Translations under genes and position numbers: made by a program | In this document: piece after piece, positions 19,306 through 28,420 of the stretch | Layout of the letters: each line of letters begins with the position of its first letter | Numbering within the stretch: position 1 is the first letter of the stretch | Assembly: GCF_000189535.1 (NCBI RefSeq) | Contig: NC_015145.1 | Location: 3,472,001 to 3,536,000, forward strand | DNA from: Pseudarthrobacter phenanthrenivorans Sphe3 | Lineage (GTDB): Bacteria; Actinomycetota; Actinomycetes; Actinomycetales; Micrococcaceae | Reading direction: 5' to 3' | DNA: 64,000 nt | The notes under the pieces: generated by a model | Database searches by the model: none | What the model was told of the DNA's origin: nothing | What the model saw: only the letters and a program-made list of their open reading frames with translations

Positions 19306-19671
19306 TCAGGGTGGAGGCCCTGCACGGGCGCGTCCGCTCGCCGGCCCGAACACGCTCCGCTCCACCAGTTCGGTCCGCACCTCCACGGTCTGGCCCGGTT
19401 CCTCGGCACATCCCACGATGGTTGCTCCGTGCCGTGCTGCCACCTCCGCGGCGACAGTGCATGGTTCCCCGTCAGTGACGCCGCGGAGGGCATCGGCGGC
19501 GGCAAGGGCCGCGAGGTCTGCAGCCGAGGCCGCCCTGCTGGCAAGGACAGCAGACTGGACCAGCAGCAGTAACAACGCCATGGCCATCATCACCACGAGG
19601 GCAAGTCCGGCGGCCAGGACAGTACCGGACCCGCGCTCCCGGCCGGCAGACGCATTCCTGCCGGCCCTCAT
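19306..19671 (-). CDS. TadG-like pilus-assembly protein (Rv3654c family)
   Basis: This 121-residue, single-span protein is the last gene of the Tad operon. After a short basic start comes ERGSGTVLAAGLALVVMMAMALLLLL, a pilin-like helix, then ASRAASAADLAALAAADAL, the conserved helix of Rv3654c/TadG-like proteins. The +5 position after the RG-SG processing-like glycine is hydrophobic rather than Glu, unlike its two neighbours, so processing by a prepilin peptidase is uncertain. The ATG at 19671 overlaps the tadE stop by 4 bases (ATGA). Confidence 0.78.
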   Translation of the reverse strand: MRAGRNASAGRERGSGTVLAAGLALVVMMAMALLLLLVQSAVLASRAASAADLAALAAADALRGVTDGEPCTVAAEVAARHGATIVGCAEEPGQTVEVRTELVERSVFGPASGRARAGPPP

Positions 19672-20108
19672 CCTGTGGCCTCGCTCCTTGTAGAGGCGCG
19701 GGCACTGAGCAGCCAGGGGATGGTAGCGCCCAGCGGGCCACCCACCCGGTCCGTGACAGTGACGTGGAGCCATTCCCCGTCAGCCGAGACAGCGGCGGAG
19801 GCGGTGGCTCCCGCCAGCGTACGGACAGTCCTTTCCACTGAGGCGGAATCGTCGCCGCGGGCGAGTGCGCGGGCACCGGCACGTGCTCCTTCCTCCAGCC
19901 GCAACTGCGTTATCCCGGCCGAGGCACCTGCGAGCAGCATGGCCAACAACAGCAGGGCGGCAGGAAGCGTCACCGCGAACTCAGCGGTGACGGCACCACG
20001 TGAGTCCTCCCGCCAAGCGCGTCCGGGGCGGACCCGGCGCGGATGAGCTCCCCTTCTTCGGGTGGCAGGAGGAACTGGGTAAGGGAGCACGGCCGGCGCG
20101 CCGGTCAC
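19668..20108 (-). CDS. tadE: TadE-family pseudopilin-like protein
   Basis: This 146-residue minor pilin-like component of the Flp/Tad system has a basic leader of about 37 residues. Then comes SRG-AVTAEFAVTLPAALLLLAML: a prepilin-peptidase motif with Glu at +5 followed by the hydrophobic helix. The outer domain is short (VTVTDRVGG). It overlaps both neighbours by 4 bases (ATGA junctions), indicating tight translational coupling. Confidence 0.83.
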   Translation of the reverse strand: MTGAPAVLPYPVPPATRRRGAHPRRVRPGRAWREDSRGAVTAEFAVTLPAALLLLAMLLAGASAGITQLRLEEGARAGARALARGDDSASVERTVRTLAGATASAAVSADGEWLHVTVTDRVGGPLGATIPWLLSARASTRSEATG

Positions 20109-20467
20109 GGCAGGGCCAGGGCGGTCCGAATCAGGTTCAGCAGGAAGCCCCGGACCTCCTCGCTGCGGAGGATGAAAACGAGCAGCCCCGCAAAGCCCAC
20201 GGCGGCGAGGGTGGCAATGGCATATTCGGCCGTTGCCATCCCCGCTTCCGAGCCCAGGAGCCGGACGCCCCGGTTGCGGCCGGGTGGAGTTGTGACGCCG
20301 GGGTACAGCTCCACCACGTTGGCGGGCAGGGAACGGCTTCCACTGGCCTCGCCGGTGCGTGGCCTGCTGGTGCTGCCGTGGTCCGGGGAGGCAACATGGG
20401 CGGCGAGCGCAGCGGTTGCCCGGGCATAGGTGCCCTGGGCGTAGTGGCGACAGTAGTTAGTGGACAT
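20105..20467 (-). CDS. DUF4244 Flp-pilin-like protein with a long leader
   Basis: This 120-residue protein is probably the major pilin-like subunit of the Tad system. The C-terminal 45 residues read EAG-MATAEYAIATLAAVGFAGLLVF: a type IV prepilin cleavage site with Glu at +5 and a Flp-like hydrophobic helix, ending VRGFLLNLIRTALALP. The leader before the cleavage site is about 75 residues, far longer than the usual 10-25, and is Ser/Thr/Pro-rich. AAAGGAA sits 6 bases before the ATG at 20467. A 157-bp gap upstream suggests it may have its own promoter. Confidence 0.82.
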   Translation of the reverse strand: MSTNYCRHYAQGTYARATAALAAHVASPDHGSTSRPRTGEASGSRSLPANVVELYPGVTTPPGRNRGVRLLGSEAGMATAEYAIATLAAVGFAGLLVFILRSEEVRGFLLNLIRTALALP

Positions 20468-20624
20468 GTGATGTTCCTTTCCTTGAGGCCGGTGATGTTT
20501 CCGGCTGCCTCGACTCTTCCGGGCCCGGCCTGAACCGGTAAGCCCGGCCGGCTGCTAAGTGGAAAAGCCGGCTGGTTCCCCCTTGTGGAGGAGTGGACGG
20601 TGGAGTGTCCACCAGCCCGCCACG
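20468..20624. other. Gap in the Tad operon with two small inverted repeats
   Basis: No coding sequence seen. GCCGGCT/AGCCGGC (20547-20572) and GTGGAC/GTCCAC (20593-20612) can form hairpins just after the tadC stop. They may reduce read-through so that the pilin-like gene is expressed separately and more strongly, as is common for flp genes. No clear -35/-10 pair was identified. Confidence 0.45.
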
Positions 20625-21239
20625 TCAACCGCTGGGGACCAGGGCCAGCAGCACCGGCACCACACCAAGGCAGATGAAGGCCGGGAGGGAACACAGGCCC
20701 AGCGGGACCACGAGTTTTACGCCCAGTGATGCTGCCCGTTTCTCCGCAGCCCGGAACCGCTCACGCCGGAGCCTGGCAGCCTGGGCGTAGAGAATCGCTG
20801 ACGATGGGGCACCGGTCAGGGCTGCGAACCCCAGCGCGTCTCTGAGTTCCAGGACTTCCGGCAGCCGGACCGCACTGCTGCGCCACGCGGTCTCCCAGTC
20901 AGCCCCGATGGCCAGGGCTGACACTACTGGCCGGAGCGCCCGGCAGTACCGGTCGGAGGCCGAGCCGGAAACCAGTTCAAGCGCACGCCCGATGCTTGAG
21001 CCGGCATCCAGCATGGCGGCGACAAGTTCCAGCATCATGGCGGTGTCACCCAAACCCGCAGAGCTGCTGCCGGGCCCGCCTCCTGGGGTACTTGCGGTCG
21101 CTTGCGGCTCCCGGAATCTGCCGCCCGCGGCCAGGGTCAGCAGCCGGTTCCTGGCCCAGCCACGTCCACCCTCCACGAGACCAGCCGCCATGCCCAACAA
21201 CAGGAAAAGGGCGATGGCCGAAACGGCGGGCCACGTCAT
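20625..21239 (-). CDS. tadC: TadC-like inner-membrane protein (T2SSF domain)
   Basis: This 204-residue platform protein of the Tad secretion/pilus machine has an N-terminal membrane segment. The T2SSF helix bundle follows (MMLELVAAMLDAGSSIGRALELVSG, ELRDALGFAALTGAPSSAIL), then the final hydrophobic hairpin KLVVPLGLCSLPAFICLGVVPVLLALV. The ATG at 21239 overlaps the tadB stop by 4 bases. Upstream in-frame residues overlap tadB and are rejected. Confidence 0.83.
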   Translation of the reverse strand: MTWPAVSAIALFLLLGMAAGLVEGGRGWARNRLLTLAAGGRFREPQATASTPGGGPGSSSAGLGDTAMMLELVAAMLDAGSSIGRALELVSGSASDRYCRALRPVVSALAIGADWETAWRSSAVRLPEVLELRDALGFAALTGAPSSAILYAQAARLRRERFRAAEKRAASLGVKLVVPLGLCSLPAFICLGVVPVLLALVPSG

Positions 21240-22033
21240 GGCACGCCGGCACCTGCTGCTGCGGCCACCAGCCTGGCCGACCATAGCCTGCCGGCCACCG
21301 TCAGTCCGAAACCGGCGGCGAGCGCGGCCAGTCCCCACGGCGTACCCAGCAGGATGGACAGCGGATCGACACCCAGGGCGATTCCCAGGCCCAACCCCAT
21401 CAGTGGTAGCCAGGTGAGGAGGCTGACGGTGGCTTTGGGACCGGCCAGGGCAGTCTGCCGGGCAGCATCGGCGTCATCCTCCACTTCAAGCTGGGCGGCG
21501 AATCTTGTCAGCACGTCCGCAAGCGGGCAGCCGCTCGCTTCCGCGATGTCGAAGCAGGCGGCGAGCTCGGCCCAGATGCGGCACTCCCTGTCCCGCCGGG
21601 GAAAGGCGGAGGGCAGCGCCCGCCGCATGGCCTCCGAAACGGGTGTGCCGGCAGCGGCCGCTGCACGTGCTGAGGCCAGAACTGTGCCGGACCCGGCCGA
21701 CACGGTGCGCGCGCCCGAAACCGGCGACCCGTAAACAGCGCAGATCTCGTCCCAGAGGCGCGCCGGGGTCCGGCCGCCTTTGAGCAGTGCGGCCAGTTGT
21801 TGCACCACAAGAGTCATGGGGATAACCGGTTGCGTTGTCCCCTTCCCGTTTCCGCGCAGGAGACGATGGGGCATGAGCAGCCGGCGGAGCTGGAAGCCGA
21901 GGACGCCGGGGGCGGCCTGAGCAGGAGCAGCCCTGAATCCTGCTGCCCGGCGGAGCCTGGCGGGAGCATCCAGCGGCGGTCCGACAAGCAGCACCGCGGA
22001 CAAGCCCAAGGCAAGGGCCAGCAGGAGGATCAT
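21236..22033 (-). CDS. tadB: TadB-like inner-membrane protein (T2SSF domain)
   Basis: This 265-residue partner of TadC in the Tad platform has an N-terminal helix MILLLALALGLSAVLLV. A T2SSF core follows (LAACFDIAEASGCPLADVLTRFAAQLEVEDDADAARQ in its central part), and two C-terminal helices (LLTWLPLMGLGLGIALGVDP and the segment after it). The ATG at 22033 overlaps the tadA stop by 4 bases. The conserved acidic run EVEDDADAARQTALAGPKAT is typical of TadB. Confidence 0.83.
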   Translation of the reverse strand: MILLLALALGLSAVLLVGPPLDAPARLRRAAGFRAAPAQAAPGVLGFQLRRLLMPHRLLRGNGKGTTQPVIPMTLVVQQLAALLKGGRTPARLWDEICAVYGSPVSGARTVSAGSGTVLASARAAAAAGTPVSEAMRRALPSAFPRRDRECRIWAELAACFDIAEASGCPLADVLTRFAAQLEVEDDADAARQTALAGPKATVSLLTWLPLMGLGLGIALGVDPLSILLGTPWGLAALAAGFGLTVAGRLWSARLVAAAAGAGVP

Positions 22034-23430
22034 TGCGGCTCCCCCGGTCCGAGTCCAAGCCGTGGCGCCAGGGCCGCCCATCCCGGGCCAGCGACCAGAG
22101 CGTCACCGTTCCCTTCAAGCGCCGGGACTACTGTGAGTCCGTCCGGTCCGTCTCCAATCAGCCCAACGCACGCCACCTGCCGGCCCCTGGAGGTCCGGTC
22201 CACATGGATGACCACATCAAGAGCACTCGCTGCCTGGAGCCGCACCCCTTCCGGATTCAGGCCTGCCAATGCCCCCAGGGCCGTGAGCCGTGCCGGCACC
22301 GCGGTGGCGGTGTTCGCGTGGATGGTTCCGCCGCCGCCGCTGTGGCCCGTGTTCATGGCCGTGAGCAGTTCCCGGACTTCGGCGCCCCGGCACTCCCCCA
22401 CTACAAGCCTGTCCGGGCGCATGCGCAACGCCTGCCTCACGAGGTTTCCCAGGTCCACCTCACCGCCGCCCTCCAGGTTCCCATGGCGCGATTCCAGCGA
22501 CACAATGTGCGGGTGGACGGGATTCAATTCCGAGGCATCTTCGATGAGCACCAACCGCTCCGCGGGAGCGCAGAGACCGAGCATCGTGGACAGCAGGGTT
22601 GTTTTGCCGGAGCCGGTGGCACCGCTGATGAGGAAGCTCAGCCGCTGCCGTACCACCCGCTCCAGGACATCCTGCAGACCCTCGCTGAACATCCCACCGG
22701 CTTGAAGTTCTGCCATGGTGAAAACACGTTCGCGCCGGATCCGGATACTCAGCAGAGTCCCGGCCGTCGAGACAGGTGGCAGCACGGCGTGGATGCGGTA
22801 ACCGCCCGCCAGCCGAACGTCCACGCACGGCGAGCCATCATCAAGGCGCCTGCCCCCTGCGGCCACCAGGCGGCAGGCCAATGCCCGCAGTTGCGGTTCG
22901 CTGTCAAAGGCAACCGGAACTGCCTCGACGCCCTGTCCCCTGTCCACCCAAACCGAGTCCGGGGCATTCACGAAGATATCCGTGACAGCGGGATCGCGGG
23001 TGAGTCCCTGAAGCGGTCCCAGGCCGCTCAGCTCCGCGCTGATCCGTTCGGCGGCGGCAAGCGAGCCGGCGGTGCCCAGCAACTTTCCGGTGGCCTGCAC
23101 GGCCGCGGCCACCCGTGAGGGTGTTACCGCCGCAGCGTCCGCCATCATGGACTCCCGGACCGATTCAAGCAGCCCTGTATCGATCGCCGTCCCGCCCAGG
23201 GCGCGGCGCTCGCGCCGCCGCCGGTTGGCTGGCACGGCATCCGCGCCGACGCGGTCAGCCGGGGCGGGCACCACTGGACTGCGCCCGCCCGAAGTCCGAT
23301 CGTCCACACCAGGCTCGGCGGCGCGCCAGCCCTCCTGGCGGGGATGGGCAGGGCCGGTTTCCAGGATCCGGCTGCGCCGCCGGCTCGCCTCGTCCGTTCC
23401 CGGGGTGCCGATGCCGGCCTGCTGCCTCAT
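22030..23430 (-). CDS. tadA: TadA-like secretion ATPase
   Basis: This 466-residue VirB11/GspE-type hexameric ATPase powers pilus assembly or secretion. An N-terminal domain (SGLGPLQGLTRDPAVTDIFVN) precedes Walker A ISGATGSGKTTLLSTMLGL, the Asp box VLIEDASEL, Walker B RMRPDRLVVGECRGAE and the His box GTIHANTA. The ATG at 23430 overlaps the upstream ssd-like stop by 4 bases. As in other actinobacteria, no TadZ/RcpA/TadV genes accompany it in this window. Confidence 0.9.
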   Translation of the reverse strand: MRQQAGIGTPGTDEASRRRSRILETGPAHPRQEGWRAAEPGVDDRTSGGRSPVVPAPADRVGADAVPANRRRRERRALGGTAIDTGLLESVRESMMADAAAVTPSRVAAAVQATGKLLGTAGSLAAAERISAELSGLGPLQGLTRDPAVTDIFVNAPDSVWVDRGQGVEAVPVAFDSEPQLRALACRLVAAGGRRLDDGSPCVDVRLAGGYRIHAVLPPVSTAGTLLSIRIRRERVFTMAELQAGGMFSEGLQDVLERVVRQRLSFLISGATGSGKTTLLSTMLGLCAPAERLVLIEDASELNPVHPHIVSLESRHGNLEGGGEVDLGNLVRQALRMRPDRLVVGECRGAEVRELLTAMNTGHSGGGGTIHANTATAVPARLTALGALAGLNPEGVRLQAASALDVVIHVDRTSRGRQVACVGLIGDGPDGLTVVPALEGNGDALVAGPGWAALAPRLGLGPGEPQ

Positions 23431-24671
23431 GCCATCTCCGCGGACAGCAGCTCGTCTCCCAAAAGGTCCAGCACGGACGCGGCAAATTGCCGCACCCCCC
23501 GCCGCTTGCCGAGCTCGAGGAGACGGCCTGATTCCATGGCTGCAGTGACTCCCCGCAGCTCAGGCACGCGTCCTTGGATGGGAAGGCCGATTGCCTCGGC
23601 GATCAGCGGGCCGTCCAGCGCCGCGCCGGTTTTGCCACGGACCAGGAGTGCTGCGTCCACTGGCGGGAACTCCTGGAGCAGCCGCACGGCGGCAACAGCA
23701 GCCTTCAGTTGGGCCGGAACCACCACGGCAATACGATCACAGTCCCAGGCGAACGCATGGATTGATTCCGTCCCCCGGCCGATATCCACCACCACCAGTT
23801 CGTATCCCCGCCGGGCTGCGTCCAGGACTCCGGCCGTGGTGGCGGCGGCAGCGGGCACATGCTGCTCCCGGCTTGCGGGCCAGGACAAAAAGGAGAAACC
23901 GCCGGCGACGGGAAGGGAATCCGCCAGCTGCGCGGGATCGATGCTGCCCCTGGCCTCGGAAAGGTCCGGCCAGCGCAAGCCCGGGTGTTCTTCCGCCGCA
24001 AGGGCAAGCTCAAGTCCGCCACCCCAGGGATCACCGTCCACCAGCAGCACGCGTGCACCAAGCCCGGCCGCGGCCTGGGCAATCCAGATCGCTGCCGTGG
24101 TGGCTCCGGCACCGCCGCAGCCACCGGTCACGCCAAGGATGAGCCCGCCCGGACCCGGTGAACGTGACCGGCTCAGGTGGTCCGCGAGCCAGGCCGCAGC
24201 ATCAGGCAACACAGCCACCCTCTCCGCACCGAGCACGGCGGCCAGGTGCCACAGGCTGTCTCCTTCACCGTCCAGCCCCACCAGCACCGCCGGCGCCCGC
24301 CGCCGTGGCGGCAGTTCTCGAATGTCGCTTCCCACCAGGACCGCTGCGGCACCGTCCCAATGCGGGCCACCACCGGCAGCATCAGGAACGACGCGCAGTT
24401 GCGCCCCCGCTGCCGCAACGATCCGTTCCACCTCAGCCCGGAGCACGGCTGACGCGGTGACCAGCAGGATCTCGCTGCCGCCATCCGGCACCCACGCGTC
24501 CCCGTCCCATCCCGCCCCTCTGCCCTGCGCCCCCGCCACAAAGGCTCCAGCGGGTCCAGAGGGACCCACGTCCCTTGCAGCACCGAAGGCACCGCTACGA
24601 CCTGGTGCCGGACGGCCTTGATCGGGAGCGCCGGGTTCCGAAGGGGAGGGGTCTAGCTGGTGCCTGCTCAT
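23427..24671 (-). CDS. Ssd/CpaE-like MinD-family protein heading the Tad operon
   Basis: This 414-residue protein is equivalent in position to mycobacterial Ssd (Rv3660c) and to CpaE/TadZ, localisation factors for Tad systems or septum control. An N-terminal receiver-like domain (ILLVTASAVLRAEVERIVAAAG) is followed by a MinD/ParA-type ATPase domain. Its P-loop is GVTGGCGGAGATTAAIWIAQ, a deviant Walker A rich in Gly/Ala that lacks the usual C-terminal Lys-Thr/Ser pair. VLLVDGDPWGGGLEL is the switch region. The ATG at 24671 follows GGAGAG. It is first in the operon and divergent from the polymerase gene. Confidence 0.82.
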   Translation of the reverse strand: MSRHQLDPSPSEPGAPDQGRPAPGRSGAFGAARDVGPSGPAGAFVAGAQGRGAGWDGDAWVPDGGSEILLVTASAVLRAEVERIVAAAGAQLRVVPDAAGGGPHWDGAAAVLVGSDIRELPPRRRAPAVLVGLDGEGDSLWHLAAVLGAERVAVLPDAAAWLADHLSRSRSPGPGGLILGVTGGCGGAGATTAAIWIAQAAAGLGARVLLVDGDPWGGGLELALAAEEHPGLRWPDLSEARGSIDPAQLADSLPVAGGFSFLSWPASREQHVPAAAATTAGVLDAARRGYELVVVDIGRGTESIHAFAWDCDRIAVVVPAQLKAAVAAVRLLQEFPPVDAALLVRGKTGAALDGPLIAEAIGLPIQGRVPELRGVTAAMESGRLLELGKRRGVRQFAASVLDLLGDELLSAEMA

Positions 24672-24814
24672 GACGCCACTCTCCACTTCTGCAGGCAACC
24701 CAGTAAGGGGACGATTACCGTATGTGGAAAACCAGGCCGGTCCCCGCCACCCATGCAGGCCCTGCCGCCACCGCCCAGGCCTTGGGCTCCCCACAAACAG
24801 GGCAGAATGGGACC

Positions 24815-26533
24815 ATGTACCTGCTGCTCGCCGCCCACCCCCACGGCGCGGCATTGCAGGAACTCACGCAGGCGGGACTCCCCCAGCCGTCAACCCCGGA
24901 ACCAAGGCTCATCGCCCGTGGCGAGCTGGCCGCCGTCGTGCATGACCTGGAGAACCGCCGGCCGAACGGGCAGCCGCCCCGGTGGATTTGGCACCGCACC
25001 CAGGACTGGTACCCGGCCCTGTTGGCAGCGGGGGTGGAGCTGGAGCGCTGCCACGACCTTAGCCTGTGCGGCAACATCCTGGCCTTTTCCCGCTTCGCCG
25101 CCCACACCGAGTACGCCAGGAACGCGGACAGGGCGCCCCTGGACGACCCGCTGCTGCCCCCCAAGGCACCCCAGCCGCCGCCTCCTCCCGCAGACCAGGC
25201 TGCCCTGTTCGAGGACCCTGGGAACAGTCCGCTCCCCCGGTACACCGCCGAAGAACTGCGTGCCGAATACGCCGCACAGCAGGCGGCGCTGGCCACGGTG
25301 GGCCAGGAGGAAAACCAGCGGAGCCGTCTGCAGCTCCTCCTGGCGGCGGAATCGGCCGGCGCCATGATCGCCGCCGAAATGCAGCATGCAGGAGTTCCTT
25401 GGCGCGAAGACCTGCACGAGCAGATCCTCGCCGAGCACCTGGGCCCGCGGCCTCCCGCGGGCCACCGGCCGGCAAAGCTTGAGGTGCTGAACCAGGAGCT
25501 CAGGAGGCTCCTGAACTCGCCCACCCTGAACCCCGATTCGCCGCAGGACCTAATGCGCGCCCTGCACCGCAACGGCATTGAGGTCAAGACCACCCGCAAG
25601 TGGGAGCTGCGGGAATCGAGCCATCCTGCCATCGCACCGCTTCTGGCCTACAAACAGCTCTCGCGGCTGCACACTGCCAACGGCTGGTCCTGGCTCGACG
25701 CCTGGGTGGCGGGCGGCAGGTTCCGGCCCGAGTACGTGGTGGGCGGGGTGGTATCCGGCCGCTGGGCTTCTCGTGGCGGCGGCGCACTCCAGATCCCGCG
25801 AAACATCAGGGGCGCTGTCCACGCCGATCCTGGCCACAAGCTGATCGTGGCGGACGCGTCCCAGCTGGAACCGCGGGTGCTGGTGGCCCTCGCGCAAGAC
25901 TCCTCCATGGCGGAAGCTGCCCGCGACCAGGACCTCTACGCGGGCATCGCTGCGAAGGGATTCGGCGGGGACCGCGCCAAGGCCAAGGTGGCTTTGCTCG
26001 GTGCCATGTACGGCGCAACCTCCGGCGAGGCCGGCCGCCTCATGCCGCAGCTCGCGCGAACCTATCCCCGGGCAGTGGACTATGTGGAACAGGCAGCCCG
26101 TGCGGGCGAGTCCGGCGGGACGGTGACCACGCGGCTGGGCCGCAGCAGCCCGCCGCCCTCCGAGCGGTGGTTCCAGAGCCAGCGCTCCGCATCAGCGGAG
26201 GAGCAGCGCCGGGCCGAGTCGATCGCCCGTTCCAGGGGGCGCTTCACCCGAAATTTCGTGGTGCAGGGATCGGCTGCGGATTGGGCGGCTTGCTGGTTGG
26301 CGGAATTACGACGACGGCTGCGCGCCCTCCGGAAGGACCTTCACCTTAACGCTGAGCTCGTCCTCTTCCTGCATGACGAAGTGATGGTGCATGCCCCTGT
26401 TGAAGCGGTGGACGCCTGCATCACGGCCATCGAAGACGCAGCCCGGGCAGCCAAGGAGCTGCTCTTCGGTCCCATCCCGGTGGAATTCCCGGTCAGCGTT
26501 GCCGTGGTGGATTCCTACGATCACGCGAAATAG
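24815..26533 (+). CDS. Pol I-like DNA polymerase (actinobacterial short form)
   Basis: This 572-residue family A polymerase matches the actinobacterial annotation 'bifunctional 3'-5' exonuclease/DNA polymerase'. Motif A is VADASQLEPRVL, retaining the catalytic Asp and Glu. Motif B (O-helix) is DRAKAKVALLGAMYG, keeping the Arg, Lys and Tyr, but the position of E. coli Phe762 is Leu. Motif C is LFLHDEVMVHAP. The N-terminal 200 residues are divergent and I cannot confirm a working exonuclease site. The ATG at 24815 is preceded 6 bases upstream by CAGAAT, possibly leaderless. A repair role is inferred. Confidence 0.8.
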   Translation: MYLLLAAHPHGAALQELTQAGLPQPSTPEPRLIARGELAAVVHDLENRRPNGQPPRWIWHRTQDWYPALLAAGVELERCHDLSLCGNILAFSRFAAHTEYARNADRAPLDDPLLPPKAPQPPPPPADQAALFEDPGNSPLPRYTAEELRAEYAAQQAALATVGQEENQRSRLQLLLAAESAGAMIAAEMQHAGVPWREDLHEQILAEHLGPRPPAGHRPAKLEVLNQELRRLLNSPTLNPDSPQDLMRALHRNGIEVKTTRKWELRESSHPAIAPLLAYKQLSRLHTANGWSWLDAWVAGGRFRPEYVVGGVVSGRWASRGGGALQIPRNIRGAVHADPGHKLIVADASQLEPRVLVALAQDSSMAEAARDQDLYAGIAAKGFGGDRAKAKVALLGAMYGATSGEAGRLMPQLARTYPRAVDYVEQAARAGESGGTVTTRLGRSSPPPSERWFQSQRSASAEEQRRAESIARSRGRFTRNFVVQGSAADWAACWLAELRRRLRALRKDLHLNAELVLFLHDEVMVHAPVEAVDACITAIEDAARAAKELLFGPIPVEFPVSVAVVDSYDHAK

Positions 26534-26692
26534 TACCCGGACCGGCAAGTGGCGGAAATATTTGACCCTTAAAGTAACCTACCCGGCGGTAGCTCGACCG
26601 GCGGCGTGACCGGCATTACAGTTCAAAGCGGCGACTGAAGCAGACCGGTCGAACGCTGATGCAACGACGCATATCAGGGGAGGTCCCGGCAT

Positions 26693-26884
26693 ATGGCGGG
26701 CAGGTTTGAGATACATCGATCAGGAGACGAGTCGTACCGGTTGCGGCTCACAGATGCGGAGGGCAACACCGTTGCCGTCTCGCCCAAATTCAAGTCCCTA
26801 AGCACGCTGCTTGAGGGCATCAAGGCCGTACGGGAGAACGCCGCCACCGGCATTGTGGTGGACCTCCGGCAGCAGCAGGCCTGA
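26693..26884 (+). CDS. YegP-like DUF1508 protein
   Basis: This 63-residue protein consists of one DUF1508 unit: GRFEIHRSGDESYRLRLTDAEGN, then VAVSPKFKSLSTLLEGIKAVRENA. Family members such as YegP are small soluble proteins of unclear role. GGGGAGG lies about 10 bases before the ATG. It is convergent with the Nudix gene, with only 2 bases between their stops. The preceding 159 bp contains no other gene. Confidence 0.8.
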   Translation: MAGRFEIHRSGDESYRLRLTDAEGNTVAVSPKFKSLSTLLEGIKAVRENAATGIVVDLRQQQA

Positions 26885-26886
26885 CG

Positions 26887-27564
26887 CTAGACACCCATAG
26901 GGTGGAGCCGGCTGCGGTCCCACGGAACGGCCCAGCCCAGTTGTTCGAACAATCCGCTCAGGACGATCCCGGTAAACCCCCACACCACTACGCCGTTCAC
27001 CGTGAAGGCCGGGCTGTCAAAGCTGCGCCCGGCGCGGTGGACCGTGGCCATCACACGGTTGTCCGGATCCAGCAGGTCCCGGACGGGGATCCGGAACACC
27101 TGGGCGGACTCGGCGTAATCCACCACCCGGACGGGCGACGGCGAGCGCCACCACCCCAGCACGGGCGTCACGAGGTAGTTGCTGTGGGCCAGCCCCAGTT
27201 CCTGCAGGCTGCCCAGAACCTCCACGCCGCCGGCATCAAGGCCGGTTTCCTCTTCAGCCTCCCGGAGGGCTGCCTGGACCGGCGTTTCCCGGGCGTCAAT
27301 GGCGCCGCCCGGAAACGCCACCTGCCCGGGATGGGAACCCAAGGTATGGGCCCGTTCCAAAAGGAGGATGTCGAGGTCCGCAGGAGCCAATGGTTTGCTT
27401 GAGGCCGCGGGCACGTCATCCAGGGCGCCGAAGAGCATCAGGACCGCCGCACGGCGTGCCCGCGCAGCATCCACTGTCAGTGCGGCCCACAGCGGGTCCG
27501 GCGCGGTGGATGTTCCAGACTCCGCCCGGCGGACCAGCCCAAGCAGGTCCTCGCGCGCGCTCAC
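26887..27564 (-). CDS. Nudix hydrolase, CoA pyrophosphatase type
   Basis: This 225-residue Nudix enzyme cleaves nucleoside-diphosphate-linked substrates, most likely CoA. The CoA-specific run [21 protein letters not shown] immediately precedes the Nudix box ([23 protein letters not shown], with the REAEEE metal ligands). The start is GTG at 27564, overlapping the nth stop by 4 bases (GTGA). A longer in-frame extension lies inside nth and is rejected. The nth-nudL pairing is common in actinobacteria. Confidence 0.87.
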   Translation of the reverse strand: MSAREDLLGLVRRAESGTSTAPDPLWAALTVDAARARRAAVLMLFGALDDVPAASSKPLAPADLDILLLERAHTLGSHPGQVAFPGGAIDARETPVQAALREAEEETGLDAGGVEVLGSLQELGLAHSNYLVTPVLGWWRSPSPVRVVDYAESAQVFRIPVRDLLDPDNRVMATVHRAGRSFDSPAFTVNGVVVWGFTGIVLSGLFEQLGWAVPWDRSRLHPMGV

Positions 27565-28415
27565 GGTGTCCTCGCCTGGGATGCCATCCGGATTTCCGCG
27601 GCCCTGTGGGTTTCGGCGAGGAGTTGCTCCAGCAGGGCTTCGTTGCCGGGTGCAAGCTCGTATTTCAGCAGCTTTGCCGCCTTCGCGGGATCTGTCTCGC
27701 CCATGCCGTAACTGGGGCACCAGCTGGCCACGGGGCATGCCCCACAGGCGGGTTTCCGCGCATGGCACACACGCCTGCCATGGAAGATCACGCGGTGGGA
27801 CAGCATGGTCCAGTCCTTGCGCTCGAACAGTTCCGCAACATCCTGCTCGATTTGCACCGGGTCGTTCGACTGCGTCCAGCCAAAGCGGTTGGCCAGCCTG
27901 GCAAAGTGGGTGTCAACGGAGATCCCAGGGATGCCGAAACCATTGCCCAGCACCACGTTGGCCGTCTTCCGGCCCACGCCGGGAAGTGTGACCAGGTCCT
28001 CCAGCCGCCCCGGCACCACCCCGTTGAAGTCGTCAACCAGGCGGGTGCACAGCGCAATGACGTTCCTGGCTTTTGCCCGGAAAAATCCCGTCGGTTTGAG
28101 GATGGCTTCCAATTCGCCGGGATCAGCCTCGGCCAGGGACTTGGCGTCCGGGTAGCGCTGGAACAACACCTTGGTGACCTGGTTGACGGTGACATCGGTG
28201 GTCTGGGCAGACAGGACGGTGGCCACCAGCAGTTCAAAGGGGTTGCGGAAATCAAGTTCCGCGTGGGCGTAGGGATACTTCTCGGCCAGGGCACGGTTGA
28301 TCCTGCGTGCGCGCCGCTTCAGCGCCAGCACAGATTCCGAGGAGACCACCGGCATGCCGGCAGCCTGGCCGGCGGACGCCATGACGCCGGCCTTCTGAGC
28401 CCGTGGCCCGGCCAT
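27561..28415 (-). CDS. nth: Endonuclease III
   Basis: Nth is a bifunctional DNA glycosylase/AP lyase removing oxidised pyrimidines. The helix-hairpin-helix [20 protein letters not shown] contains the catalytic Lys, and [14 protein letters not shown] contains the catalytic Asp. The [4Fe-4S] cluster motif C-x6-C-x2-C-x5-C is seen as [17 protein letters not shown] near residue 215. The 284-residue form starts at 28415, 5 bases after the upstream stop. An alternative ATG at 28382 has a better SD (AGAAGG) and would give 273 residues. It is translationally coupled to the Nudix gene. Confidence 0.92.
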   Translation of the reverse strand: MAGPRAQKAGVMASAGQAAGMPVVSSESVLALKRRARRINRALAEKYPYAHAELDFRNPFELLVATVLSAQTTDVTVNQVTKVLFQRYPDAKSLAEADPGELEAILKPTGFFRAKARNVIALCTRLVDDFNGVVPGRLEDLVTLPGVGRKTANVVLGNGFGIPGISVDTHFARLANRFGWTQSNDPVQIEQDVAELFERKDWTMLSHRVIFHGRRVCHARKPACGACPVASWCPSYGMGETDPAKAAKLLKYELAPGNEALLEQLLAETHRAAEIRMASQARTP

Positions 28416-28420
28416 GGAGC

